Shown here: piece after piece, positions 1 to 7,692 of the stretch
Position numbering within the stretch: the first letter of the stretch is position 1
How the letters are laid out: each line of letters begins with the position of its first letter
Source of the DNA: Streptomyces scabiei 87.22
GTDB lineage: Bacteria > Actinomycetota > Actinomycetes > Streptomycetales > Streptomycetaceae
Direction of reading: 5' to 3'
DNA: 64,000 nucleotides
Assembly: GCF_000091305.1 (NCBI RefSeq)
Contig: NC_013929.1
Coordinates: 8,618,001-8,682,000 of the forward strand
Notes under the pieces: model-generated
What the model was told of the DNA's origin: nothing
Seen by the model: only the letters and a program-made list of their open reading frames with translations
The model's database searches: none
Program-made: the position numbers and the translations under genes

Positions 1-799
1 CCCGCCGCCGCGCGGAGTAGGCGATCCCGGTGGGGAACTGATGTGCGGGCGTCGTCACCACCGCCCGCGCCCCCGACGCCCGCAGCGGCCCGACGGCCAG
101 CCCTTCCGCGTCCAGCGGCAGCGGCAGGGTGCCCAGCCCGGCGGCGGCGTACAGCCTCCCGTGCTCGGGGCTGCCCGGGTCCTCGACGCCCACGTCGCGT
201 ACCCCGCGCGCGTGGAGCACCGATCCGATCAGGGTCGTGGCCTGTGCCACCCCGGAGACGACGACGATCCGCTCCGGGTCGGCGACCACGCCCCGGCGCC
301 GGACGAGCAGCTCGGCGAGCGCCGTACGCAGCCGGGGCAGCCCGCGCGGATCCGGGTAGCCCAGCGACTGGTGCGGCAGTTCCGCGAGCACCGCGCGCTG
401 GGCCGCCGCCCACGCGGCACGCGGGAACAGCGACAGGTCCGGCGTTCCGGGTACGAAGTCGACGCGGGCACCGGAGAAGCCCGGAGCGAGGTCGCGCGCG
501 CGGGGCGGGGCGGCCCGCACGGCGCTGCCCACCCAGGTCCCGGAACCCCGGGAGCTGCGCAGGTAGCCCTCCGCGACCAGCTGCTCGTACGCCTCCGTCA
601 CCAGTCCGCGCGACACTCCGAGGTCGGCCGCCAGTGCCCGGCTCGCCGGCAGCCGAGTGCCCCGCGACAGCCGTCCCGACCGGATCGCCTCCCGCAGCGC
701 GGCCTGCAGGGTTCGCCCACGCGCGCGTGCGGGAGCGTCGGCGACCGGTAGCAGCAACTCCCAGGCGGCGGAACGGGAATTGGTCCCCGATGACGTCAT
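1..799 (-). CDS. MocR/PdxR-type GntR regulator with aminotransferase domain (3' end outside window)
   Basis: The reading frame runs off the left edge, so only the N-terminal ~266 residues are present. Residues ~15-85 form a GntR winged helix (ASRALAADLGVSRG, then YEQLVAEGYL). They are followed by a linker and the start of a fold-type I aminotransferase domain (PGTPDLSLFPRAAW, LGYPDPRGLPRLRTALA), the MocR/PdxR architecture. The domain would bind PLP, but the PLP lysine lies outside the window. ATG is chosen because the HTH begins about 15 residues later. The gene is divergent from a DMT transporter 47 bp away; MocR proteins commonly control the divergent neighbour, so that is the likely target (inference). 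Confidence 0.88.
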   Translation of the reverse strand, partial: MTSSGTNSRSAAWELLLPVADAPARARGRTLQAALREAIRSGRLSRGTRLPASRALAADLGVSRGLVTEAYEQLVAEGYLRSSRGSGTWVGSAVRAAPPRARDLAPGFSGARVDFVPGTPDLSLFPRAAWAAAQRAVLAELPHQSLGYPDPRGLPRLRTALAELLVRRRGVVADPERIVVVSGVAQATTLIGSVLHARGVRDVGVEDPGSPEHGRLYAAAGLGTLPLPLDAEGLAVGPLRASGARAVVTTPAHQFPTGIAYSARRR

Positions 800-810
800 G
801 GAAGTGGACC

Positions 811-839
811 TTAATCCGAACCGCCCGCGTCCCTAGCGT
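811..839 (+). promoter_or_regulatory. Candidate promoter of the DMT transporter
   Basis: TTAATC, a 17-nt spacer and TAGCGT end about 7 nt before the ATG, which predicts a leaderless transcript. The -35 is weak. The site lies in the 47-bp gap to the divergent MocR gene, where a MocR operator would be expected. Confidence 0.4.
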
Positions 840-846
840 CGAACCC

Positions 847-2157
847 ATGAGAGCCACGCCCGAAAACGCCGCACCCAAGGACGCCGTACCGGAGAACGCC
901 GTACCCAAGAACGCCGTACCGGAGAACGCCGGGTCGCGGAAGGTCGCGCCTCGGAAGGCCGCGCCGACGAGGGCCGCACAGCGGCACCCCGGAGCGACGC
1001 ATGCCTCCGCTGTGCGGGGATCGCTTCTCGCCACTCTCGCCTGCGTCCTCGTCGGCGGCTCGTTCACCGCCAACAGCGTTCTGGGCGACTACCCCTACGC
1101 GGGTGGCCAGTTCCTCCGCTACGGCCTGGCGTGCCTCCTCCTGCTCCCGTTCCTCGGCGGGGGCGGCGTGGCACCCCTGCGCCGGCTCACCGTACGTCTG
1201 TGGGTGCGGCTCGGGCTGCTCGCGGCGGTCGGCATGGTCGGCTTCAACATCGCCGTGCTCGCCGCCGAGCGCACGGCGGAACCGGCGGTGCCGGGCGTCT
1301 TCGTGGGCTGCGCCCCGGTCGCCGTGGCCGTCCTGGTCCCCCTGACGGAGGGCCGGCGTCCGCGACGGCTGGTTCTGTACGGTTCGTCGCTGGTCGCGGC
1401 CGGCGCCTTCACCGTCCAGGGATGGGGCCGTACGGACGGCGCCGGCATCGCCTTCTCGGTGTGCGCGCTGGCCGGCGAGGTCGGCTTCGCGGTGCTGGCC
1501 GTGCCGGTGCTGCGACCGCTCGGTCCGAGGCTGCTGTCGGCCACCGTGTGCGCGATCGCCGCGATCGAGTCGGCGGTCGTCGGCCTGGTCGTCGACGGCG
1601 GCGCATGGCTGCGCCGCCCCGACGGCACGGAGACCGCCGCGCTGCTGTGGCAGGCGGTGGTCGTCACCGTCGTCGGATTCGTGTGCTGGTACATGGCCGT
1701 GCAGCGCATCGGCACCGAGCGCGCCACCCTCTTCTCCGGGCTCATCCCGGTGGCAGCCGCCTGTACGGCACCCCTCGTCGGCACGGGGGCCTACGGCTTC
1801 GCGCAGGCCGTGGGGAGCGTGCTGGTCGGTGCCGGAGTCGTCCTGGGGTCGAGGGCGCCCGCGCCCCACGGGTCAGCGGCTGCCGTCCAGGATCACGCGG
1901 GCGACCAGGGCCGGGTCGTCGTTCATGGGGCAGTGGCCGCAGCCGGGGAGGCGGACCAGGCGGGCGCCGGGGATGATCCGCTTGGCGCGGACGCCCTGAC
2001 GGGGGACGAGCAGCCAGTCCCGCGTGCCCCAGGCCACGGTGATCGGGATGCCGGGGACGTCGTCGGTGAACAGGACGCTGCCACCGGCCCGCAGGGTGTC
2101 GTCGAACCCCGTCGCACCCGCCAGCGCGAGGGTCTCGGCGACCACCGCCTCGGGTGA
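847..2157 (+). CDS. EamA/DMT-family transporter with antisense C-terminal extension
   Basis: Residues ~55-335 contain about ten hydrophobic segments with the drug/metabolite transporter pattern, beginning LLATLACVLVGGSFTANSVLG. The N-terminal ~50 residues are a low-complexity Ala/Pro/Asn stretch built from an imperfect repeat (VPENAVPKNA type). The hydrophobic core ends near base 1857, but the frame stays open for about 100 more hydrophilic, Asp/Gly-rich residues lying antisense to the end of the alpha/beta hydrolase. Either the protein has an unusual tail or the native stop has been lost or mis-sequenced. Substrate unknown; small-metabolite export is typical of the family. Confidence 0.75.
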   Translation: MRATPENAAPKDAVPENAVPKNAVPENAGSRKVAPRKAAPTRAAQRHPGATHASAVRGSLLATLACVLVGGSFTANSVLGDYPYAGGQFLRYGLACLLLLPFLGGGGVAPLRRLTVRLWVRLGLLAAVGMVGFNIAVLAAERTAEPAVPGVFVGCAPVAVAVLVPLTEGRRPRRLVLYGSSLVAAGAFTVQGWGRTDGAGIAFSVCALAGEVGFAVLAVPVLRPLGPRLLSATVCAIAAIESAVVGLVVDGGAWLRRPDGTETAALLWQAVVVTVVGFVCWYMAVQRIGTERATLFSGLIPVAAACTAPLVGTGAYGFAQAVGSVLVGAGVVLGSRAPAPHGSAAAVQDHAGDQGRVVVHGAVAAAGEADQAGAGDDPLGADALTGDEQPVPRAPGHGDRDAGDVVGEQDAATGPQGVVEPRRTRQREGLGDHRLG

Positions 2158-2706
2158 ACGGCGGCCCGGACGGGCGTAGATGGTGCTCGTCAGCGCGGTG
2201 CGGCCGGCCGTCGAACGGGACAGTCGTTCGACCAGTGACAGGGGCATCCGCCGCGCGATGTGCCGCATGGTGAGCAGGATGCCGAACGCGTACCGCCGCT
2301 CCGTCTCGTTCCAGAACCCGGCCGGGGAGAGGGAGGTGACGGACCGTACGAGCTTCTCGCGGCCCAGTTCCAGGGCCAGCAGACCGCCCAGGGAGTTGCC
2401 CGCCACATGGGGGCGGTCGAGTTCCAGGGCCTCGCAGAAGGCGCCGAACACGGCCGACGTCGTGGGCAGGTCGTAGGTGAGCCCGTCCGGCAGCCCGGGG
2501 GACTCGCCGAAGCCGGGGAGGTCCACGGTGATGACCTCGCGTTCGGCGGCCAGGATGTGCGTCACCGGGTCCCATGCCTGCCGGTGGTGGCCGATTCCGT
2601 GCAGCAGGAGCAGCGGCTCGCCGGTGCCCTCGCGCGTGTAGGAGACCGTCACGGACCGCGGGCCGAGCGGGGAGGGGACCTGGAAGGAGACCGTGGCGGC
2701 GGACAT
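1873..2706 (-). CDS. alpha/beta-fold hydrolase
   Basis: A 277-residue cytoplasmic alpha/beta hydrolase. Visible motifs are the oxyanion segment LLLHGIGHHRQAW, the nucleophile elbow VAGNSLGG (Ser in GNSLGG), a late Asp in VAWGTRDW and the catalytic His in GCGHCPMNDD. The ATG is preceded by GAGGAG at good spacing. It is divergent from the ECF41 sigma factor and its last ~285 bp overlap the DMT transporter frame on the other strand. ECF41 genes usually sit beside the gene they control, so this hydrolase may be the sigma factor's target (inference). Substrate cannot be told from sequence. Confidence 0.85.
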   Translation of the reverse strand: MSAATVSFQVPSPLGPRSVTVSYTREGTGEPLLLLHGIGHHRQAWDPVTHILAAEREVITVDLPGFGESPGLPDGLTYDLPTTSAVFGAFCEALELDRPHVAGNSLGGLLALELGREKLVRSVTSLSPAGFWNETERRYAFGILLTMRHIARRMPLSLVERLSRSTAGRTALTSTIYARPGRRSPEAVVAETLALAGATGFDDTLRAGGSVLFTDDVPGIPITVAWGTRDWLLVPRQGVRAKRIIPGARLVRLPGCGHCPMNDDPALVARVILDGSR

Positions 2707-2865
2707 GGTGCAGCTCCTCGTCTGGGAGTGGGTGCGCGGACGTACGGCGTTCATAGACAGCTTGTCAGCAACTGCTACCGGCGGGTAGTCCCTGTGGGTA
2801 ACAAGCCCGTGAGCGGGCCCGGAATCGCCTGGACAGGCCCGCGTCACCCGGGATGGGATGGAGCG

Positions 2866-3753
2866 GTGACCACCGATATCGCGACCGACGTCTTCGAAGA
2901 GCACCGCTCCGTCCTCATGGGAGTCGCCTACCGCATGCTCGGCCGGGTGGCCGACGCGGAGGACGTGGTCCAGGAGGCGTGGCTGCGCTGGTCCGGCGCC
3001 GACCGGTCCGAGGTGCGCGAGCCGCGCGGCTACCTGGTCCGCGTCACGACACGGCTCTCCATCGACCGGCTGCGCCAGGTGCAGTCCCGCAACGAGGCGT
3101 ACCCCGGCCCCTGGCTGCCCGAGCCCTATGTCACCGACTACGCGGTGACCGTGGAGGACACCGCCGAGCGGGCCGTCCTCGCCGACACCGTCTCGCTCGC
3201 CGTCCTCGTCGTCCTGGAGTCCCTCTCGCCCCTGGAGCGCGCGGTGTTCGTGCTCAGGGAGGCGTTCGGCTACCCGTACGCCGAGATCGCGGCCATGATC
3301 GACCGCGCCGAGCCCGCCGTGCGCCAGCTCGCCGGGCGGGCCCGCAGGCACGTCGACGAGCGGCGCCCGCGCTACGAGGTGGATCCGGCCGAACGCCGGG
3401 AGCTGACCGAGCGGTTCCTCGCCGCGGCGACCGGCGGCGACCTGGAGCGACTGATGGCGCTGCTGGCTCCCGACGTGCGCCTGGTGGGCGACGGCGGCGG
3501 CCTCGGCAAGGCCCCGGTACGGGTCCTCGAAACCGCCGACAAGGTGGGACGCTTCCTGCACGGCGTGGCCGGAAAAGGCATCGCGGACGCGTCGTTCCGC
3601 TTCATGGAGGTCAACGGCGGTGTCGCGGTGGTCCTCAGGTCCGGTGGCCAGGTCGACAGCGTGTTCCAGCTCGATGTCGCCGACGGGCGCATCCAGTGCG
3701 TCTACATCGTGCGGAACCCGGAGAAGCTGGGTGCGCTGACGGTGGAGCAGTAG
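2866..3753 (+). CDS. ECF41-group RNA polymerase sigma factor with fused SnoaL-like regulatory domain
   Basis: 295 residues. Region sigma2 covers ~10-80 (YRMLGRVADAEDVVQEAWLR), sigma4 covers ~110-170 (SPLERAVFVLREAFGYPYAE), then a SnoaL/NTF2-like C-terminal domain. Three ECF41 hallmarks are present: WLPEP in the linker, DGGG in the C-terminal domain and NPEKL at the end (NPDKL in the consensus). In this group the fused domain modulates the sigma factor in place of an anti-sigma. GTG start chosen because it directly precedes the sigma2 region. The usual ECF41 partner genes (carboxymuconolactone decarboxylase, oxidoreductase, epimerase) are not adjacent; the divergent neighbour is a hydrolase. 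Confidence 0.92.
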   Translation: MTTDIATDVFEEHRSVLMGVAYRMLGRVADAEDVVQEAWLRWSGADRSEVREPRGYLVRVTTRLSIDRLRQVQSRNEAYPGPWLPEPYVTDYAVTVEDTAERAVLADTVSLAVLVVLESLSPLERAVFVLREAFGYPYAEIAAMIDRAEPAVRQLAGRARRHVDERRPRYEVDPAERRELTERFLAAATGGDLERLMALLAPDVRLVGDGGGLGKAPVRVLETADKVGRFLHGVAGKGIADASFRFMEVNGGVAVVLRSGGQVDSVFQLDVADGRIQCVYIVRNPEKLGALTVEQ

Positions 3754-3836
3754 TTCTCCGGGCCGCCTTCCGCTTCGTCCCCGCCGCCTTCCGGCAAGGC
3801 CCGCCGCCCTGCCGTGAAGCCTCGATGAACGCTGCC

Positions 3837-3860
3837 GGGCGTCCGGCCGGGCGGACGCCC
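3837..3860 (+). terminator. Hairpin downstream of the ECF41 gene
   Basis: Nine-bp perfect stem GGGCGTCCG/CGGACGCCC with a six-nt loop, about 85 bp past the sigma-factor stop and just before the gntR promoter. No U-tract, as is common in Streptomyces. Confidence 0.5.
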
Positions 3861-3873
3861 CTGAGGCCGAGGA

Positions 3874-3908
3874 TTGGTCTTGACCAAGGGTGGGGGCGGG
3901 CCTATGGT
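3874..3908 (+). promoter_or_regulatory. gntR promoter overlapped by a DasR/HutC-type operator
   Basis: TTGACC, a 17-nt spacer and TATGGT give a strong housekeeping-type promoter. The -35 is embedded in the palindrome TTGGTCTTGACCAA, which differs in the core by one base from the DasR box TGGTCTAGACCA recalled for this family. The downstream gene encodes a GntR protein of the same HutC subfamily, so autorepression is likely (inference); DasR itself could also bind. Confidence 0.7.
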
Positions 3909-3987
3909 CGCAAGAAAGTGCAACAACCTTTAATAAACAAGGGCGCTAAAAACGCAGCCGGGCCACGGCGAAGCAGCGGAGGACAGG

Positions 3988-4749
3988 GTGGGGACCCAGC
4001 AGCTCGAAACGGTGCCGGAACCGAAGTACTGGCATCTCAGAACCGTGCTCAGTGAGGCATTGGACTCCGAGTTCTCGGTGGGAGAGATCCTGCCCAACGA
4101 ACGTGATCTCGCCGCCCGCTTCGGGGTGGCCCGCGCCACGCTCCGCCAGGCGCTGGAGCAGCTCGAACTGGAGGGCCGGCTGCAGCGCCGTCGCGGCGTC
4201 GGCACCACCGTGGCGCCACCGCGCGTACGGGTCGCGGTCGGCACCCGTCAGCACGCGTGGCCGGGCACGGCCGGCGACGCCTGGCAGGCCGTGGACTGCA
4301 CGTCCGCGACACCGCCCGCCGCCGTCGCCGACGTCCTGGAGAGCGTGCACGGCGAGCAGGTGCACGTCGTACGCCGCTCCCGTGTGTCGCACGGACAGCC
4401 CGTCGCCGCCGAGCTGCTCTACATCCCCGCGGACTCGGTGCCCGCACTGTCCGCCATCGACGCGCCCTCGGGCGCCGCACACGCGCGTGCCGTGCTGCGC
4501 GAGCTTCAGCGCCTGGAGCTGGAGGGGCAGGACCGCTCGGTGGAGCTGGGCTCCGCCCGCGCGGACGACGCCAAGGAACTGGACCGGCTGCCCGGCGCAC
4601 CCGTCCTCGTCGTCACCACCCGCTTCCACGCCGGCGGACGCACGGCGGCGGTCTCCCTGGCCACCTACCGTGCCGACACCTGCCGGCTCACCTTCGGCGA
4701 CTCGGGCGGCGTCGAGATCCACCACGGCCCGGAGCGCCACGCGTCCTGA
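3988..4749 (+). CDS. GntR-family regulator, HutC subfamily (UTRA domain)
   Basis: 253 residues. Winged helix at ~12-78 (LPNERDLAARFGVARATLRQ, then LEGRLQRRRGVGTTVA), followed by a UTRA effector domain at ~95-245 (VVRRSRVSHGQPVAAE). GTG start, with purine-rich GGAGGACAG just upstream. It reads toward a convergent ROK regulator, and its promoter carries a DasR-like box. HutC-type proteins sense small metabolites such as amino-sugar phosphates; the ligand here is unknown. It is not DasR itself: the HTH resembles DasR but the sequence is clearly different from S. coelicolor DasR as I recall it. Confidence 0.87.
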   Translation: MGTQQLETVPEPKYWHLRTVLSEALDSEFSVGEILPNERDLAARFGVARATLRQALEQLELEGRLQRRRGVGTTVAPPRVRVAVGTRQHAWPGTAGDAWQAVDCTSATPPAAVADVLESVHGEQVHVVRRSRVSHGQPVAAELLYIPADSVPALSAIDAPSGAAHARAVLRELQRLELEGQDRSVELGSARADDAKELDRLPGAPVLVVTTRFHAGGRTAAVSLATYRADTCRLTFGDSGGVEIHHGPERHAS

Positions 4750-4784
4750 CGACGCCGGCCGCCTCCACCGAGCCGCCCCCGCAG

Positions 4785-4819
4785 CGCCCCGGACTCCGGC
4801 GTCACCGGACTCCGGGGCG
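4785..4819. terminator. Bidirectional terminator between gntR and the ROK gene
   Basis: Fifteen-nt arms (CGCCCCGGACTCCGG and CCGGACTCCGGGGCG) pair with one mismatch around a five-nt loop. It lies in the 135-bp gap between two convergent stop codons. Confidence 0.7.
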
Positions 4820-4884
4820 CGGCGCCGTCGTACCCGTTTTCACGCACCTGTGCCCGCGAATCCCGCTTCGCCGCCGGCACCGGC

Positions 4885-6042
4885 TCAGCGCCGCGCGGTC
4901 ACCGTGCCCTCCACCGCGAACAGCTGTTCCTCTACATGATCCAGAGCGAGACGCAGCGCGCCCATGGCGACGGCCGTCTCGCCCAGGCGGGAGAGGGCGA
5001 CACGGGGCGGGCGCAGGCAGTAGCGGGCCAGCTCGTCGCGCAGGGGGTCGAGGACGTCGTCGATGCCGGTCGCCCAGCCGCCGACGACCACGAGTTCGGG
5101 GTCGAGGGCGAGGACGAGGGCCGTGACGTCGTGCACGAGCCGTTGTATGAAGCGGTCGACGGCTTCGCGGGCCCGCTCGTCGCCCTCGCGCGCGTGCTTG
5201 AAGACCTCGGCGACCTGCTGCTCGTCGAGCGGGTGCAGGGGCTCGCCCGTGGTCGACAGCAGCGCCTCCGGGGTGGCCTCACGGCCCAGCAGGTGCAGCG
5301 CCCCGATCTCGCCGGCCGCGCCGCCGTAACCGCGGTGCAGCCGACCTCCGATCAGCGAACCGGCTCCCGGGCTGAGCCCCGCCAGCACGAACACCACGTC
5401 GTCGGACTCGGCGGCCGCGCCCTTCCAGTGCTCGGCGACCGCCGCCGCGTTCGCGTCGTTCTCGACCAGGACGGAGCACTTGAAGGAACGGCTCAGCCGC
5501 TCGCCCAGGTTCAGGCCCGTCCACTCCGGCAGGGCGGCGCACAGGCGTACGGCGCCGTCCGCCTCGATGACACCCGGGCTGCCGACACCGACCGCCCGCA
5601 GCGACGCGCGCGAGACCCCGGACCTGCGCAGCAGCTCGGCCACGGTCGAGCGCAACCGCTCCAGCCGGTCGTCCGCCGACGCGGCCTCGGAGACCTCCTT
5701 CGACAGGGAGCCCAGCACCCGCCCGTCGAGGTCCGCGAGCAGCGCGGTCACCTGGTGCGAGCCCACGTCCAGGCCCAGCAGATGGCCCGCCTCGGCCCGG
5801 AACCGGTAGTGCCGTGCCGGGCGCCCCTGCCGCCGGGCGGCGCCCTCGTCGGCCGCCTGTTCGACGACGAGGCCGGCCTCGACCAGCCCCTCGACCACGC
5901 CCTCGACCGTGGGCCGGGACAGACCGGTGACCCTGGTGATCTCGGTGAGGGTCGCGTGGTCGGTGGCGCGCAGCGCGTGCAGCACCACGGCCGAGTTGAT
6001 CCTCCGGAGCAGAGAGGGATCCCCGCCGGTCAGTCGCCCCAA
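4885..6042 (-). CDS. ROK-family transcriptional regulator with degenerate sugar-kinase motifs
   Basis: 385 residues. An N-terminal MarR-like winged helix (~10-70, TLTEITRVTGLSRPTVEGVV) precedes a ROK domain (~85-375) with the phosphate loop LGLDVGSHQVTALLADLDG and the ENDANA motif. The usual GEIGH plus CxCGxxGC zinc motif is replaced by GEIGALHLLGREATPEA, so the His and all zinc cysteines are missing; it is probably a sugar-sensing regulator without kinase activity. A TTG start is chosen because GGGAGG lies at good spacing; upstream the frame only continues into the tandem-repeat tract. The convergent neighbour is a GntR regulator. Confidence 0.85.
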   Translation of the reverse strand: MGRLTGGDPSLLRRINSAVVLHALRATDHATLTEITRVTGLSRPTVEGVVEGLVEAGLVVEQAADEGAARRQGRPARHYRFRAEAGHLLGLDVGSHQVTALLADLDGRVLGSLSKEVSEAASADDRLERLRSTVAELLRRSGVSRASLRAVGVGSPGVIEADGAVRLCAALPEWTGLNLGERLSRSFKCSVLVENDANAAAVAEHWKGAAAESDDVVFVLAGLSPGAGSLIGGRLHRGYGGAAGEIGALHLLGREATPEALLSTTGEPLHPLDEQQVAEVFKHAREGDERAREAVDRFIQRLVHDVTALVLALDPELVVVGGWATGIDDVLDPLRDELARYCLRPPRVALSRLGETAVAMGALRLALDHVEEQLFAVEGTVTARR

Positions 6043-6228
6043 CGTCCGTCCTCCCCGCTCGCGCCCGTGTGTGCCGGATGGTACTCGCCACAGCCGGGCC
6101 GGGCGAGTGCCCGCCGCCCCCGACCTGCGGAATCCCGGCCGGGCGCCTGACGGCCGGCCCGCCGGGCGGGCTGAGGGAAACCGCGCCCGAGCGGCCGTGC
6201 GACGACGGGCCCGCGGCAGGCACGGTGC

Positions 6229-6600
6229 GGGCACCGGCCGGACGCGGTGCGGGCATCGGCCGGACGCGGTGCGGGCATCGGCCGGACGCGGTGCGGGCAT
6301 CGGCCGGAGACGGAGACGGAGACGGAGACGGAGACGGAGGCGGGCACGGGCCGCGCGAGGTGCGGCACCGGCTGGAGACCGAGGCGGGCACCGGCCGGAC
6401 GCGGTGCGGGCACCGGCCGGATACGGAGGCTCGCATCGGTCGGACGCGGAGGTGGGTACCGGCCGAGGCGGCGGTGGGTACCGGTCGGACGCGGAGGTGG
6501 GTACCGGTCGGACGCGGAGGTGGCCACCGGTCGGACGTGGAGGTGGGCATCGGCCGGAGACGGAGCGGGCACCGGCCGGCACGAGCCCGCTCTCCCGGTG
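6229..6600. repeat. Degenerate ~22-bp tandem-repeat tract
   Basis: About twelve imperfect copies of a 22-23 bp unit (consensus near GGGYACCGGYCGGACGCGGW) lie between the ROK start and the next gene, interrupted by a run of the hexamer GAGACG. Both strands stay open through it, producing spurious Arg/Pro-rich frames. The rest of the 636-bp gap (6043-6678) shows no gene; the ROK promoter should be at its left end. Confidence 0.85.
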
Positions 6601-6648
6601 GCGGCGACCGGCCGTCCCCGCCGCAACCGCCGCCTGACTCCGTGCCAA

Positions 6649-6671
6649 TTGTCAGTGGTGCCCGCTTTACT
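6649..6671 (+). promoter_or_regulatory. Candidate PafBC/RecA-NDp-type promoter
   Basis: TTGTCAGTG, eight nt, then TTTACT fits the actinobacterial DNA-damage motif TTGTCRGTG-N8-TAnnnT except for one -10 base. The predicted start site falls at the ATG, so the mRNA would be leaderless. Confidence 0.5.
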
Positions 6672-6678
6672 GGACCGC

Positions 6679-7116
6679 ATGAGCATCAGCCAGCACCTCG
6701 CCGTCGTCGACCGGCTGCGCTCCGAGCCCTTCCCGGCGGAGCGCGGCCGGTCGGACACCGGCGAGGCCGGACCGGGTTATCACGTCGCCGAGTTAGCGAC
6801 GAGTGCCGACTTCGGGGACGACGACGGCTCGCGGCGGGAGGAGACGGAGGAGCAGTACGAGGCGGACCGGGACGCCCTGTCGGAACGGCTCACCGCACGC
6901 TGGGGTGCCCCGGACGTGTTCAGTCTGTGGAGCGTCCTCGAACGCTCCATGGAGGGCGAGGAGATACCCGAGCCCTGGGCGGCCCTCAGCGCCCATGTCC
7001 CGGATGTGCACCTCTGGCGGGCCGACGGCCGCTGGGTCGCCCTCGGCGTCTCCCAGTGGGACAAGGAGCTGCCCTTCCAACTCGTCGCGCTGATAACGGA
7101 GACAGACCCGCCGTGA
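6679..7116 (+). CDS. Hypothetical protein with a TTA codon
   Basis: 145 residues, acidic, no signal peptide or membrane segment; I do not recognise the family. The C-terminal half (VFSLWSVLERSMEGEEIPEP, then VHLWRADGRWVALGVSQWDK) looks like a compact alpha/beta domain. Codon 39 is TTA, the rare leucine codon read by bldA tRNA, so translation may be tied to development. A DNA-damage-type promoter motif lies immediately upstream, and the gene converges on the mug glycosylase, 34 bp away. A stress or DNA-repair link is only inferred from these neighbours. Confidence 0.8.
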   Translation: MSISQHLAVVDRLRSEPFPAERGRSDTGEAGPGYHVAELATSADFGDDDGSRREETEEQYEADRDALSERLTARWGAPDVFSLWSVLERSMEGEEIPEPWAALSAHVPDVHLWRADGRWVALGVSQWDKELPFQLVALITETDPP

Positions 7117-7150
7117 CCGCCGGCGCCGGCCCCGCCCCCGGGTTCGGCGG

Positions 7151-7648
7151 TCAGCTCTCCGCCGCCGCCCGCAGCCGCCCGAACTCCTCCGCCATCGTCG
7201 CCGCCGTCCAGTGCGCGTTCAGCCCGCTGGGATTGGGCAGCACCCACACACGTGAGGCCCCGATCGTCCGCTCCTGCGGCCCGACGCCGGCCTTGCGCTC
7301 GCCGAAGGCGGCCCGGTAGGCGGTCACCCCGACCACCGCGAGCCAGCGCGGCCGGAGCCGTTCCACCTTGGCGGTCAGCAGGCGCCCGCCCTCGACGTAC
7401 TCCTGCGCCGTCAGCTCGTCGGCGCGTGCCGTCGCCCGCGCGACGACGTTCGTGATGCCGAGCCCGTACGACGGCAGTTCCCCCTGCTCGGACGGCTTGA
7501 GCAGACGGGGGGTGAACCCGGACAGATGCAGCACGGGCCAGAAGCGGTTGCCGGGGCGGGCGAAGTGGTGGCCGGACGCCGCCGTCATCAGCCCCGGGTT
7601 GATGCCGCAGAAAAGGACGCGGAGGCCGTCCGCGACGACATCCGGCAC
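7151..7648 (-). CDS. mug: G/U mismatch-specific DNA glycosylase
   Basis: 165 residues matching the Mug/TDG uracil-DNA glycosylase family, which removes uracil or alkylated cytosine opposite G in base-excision repair. GINPG, HFARPGNRFWP and the late loop VLPNPSGLNAHW match the family active-site segments. GTG is used as start, giving an N-terminus like E. coli Mug; a longer product from a CTG that overlaps the purB stop (CTGA) would add a TRYTQAELEAARDRL segment and is possible. It lies directly downstream of purB on the same strand and is probably co-transcribed. Confidence 0.9.
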   Translation of the reverse strand: MPDVVADGLRVLFCGINPGLMTAASGHHFARPGNRFWPVLHLSGFTPRLLKPSEQGELPSYGLGITNVVARATARADELTAQEYVEGGRLLTAKVERLRPRWLAVVGVTAYRAAFGERKAGVGPQERTIGASRVWVLPNPSGLNAHWTAATMAEEFGRLRAAAES

Positions 7649-7692
7649 CAGCCGGTCGCGGGCGGCCTCCAGTTCGGCCTGGGTGTAGCGGG

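Noticed and set aside
6229..6600. CRISPR array
   Set aside because: Units are contiguous and degenerate without unique spacers, and no cas genes are present.
6043..6648. N-terminal extension of the ROK frame through the repeat tract
   Set aside because: The extra ~200 residues are Arg/Pro repeats in several frames at once; a TTG with a good ribosome-binding site fits the protein start.
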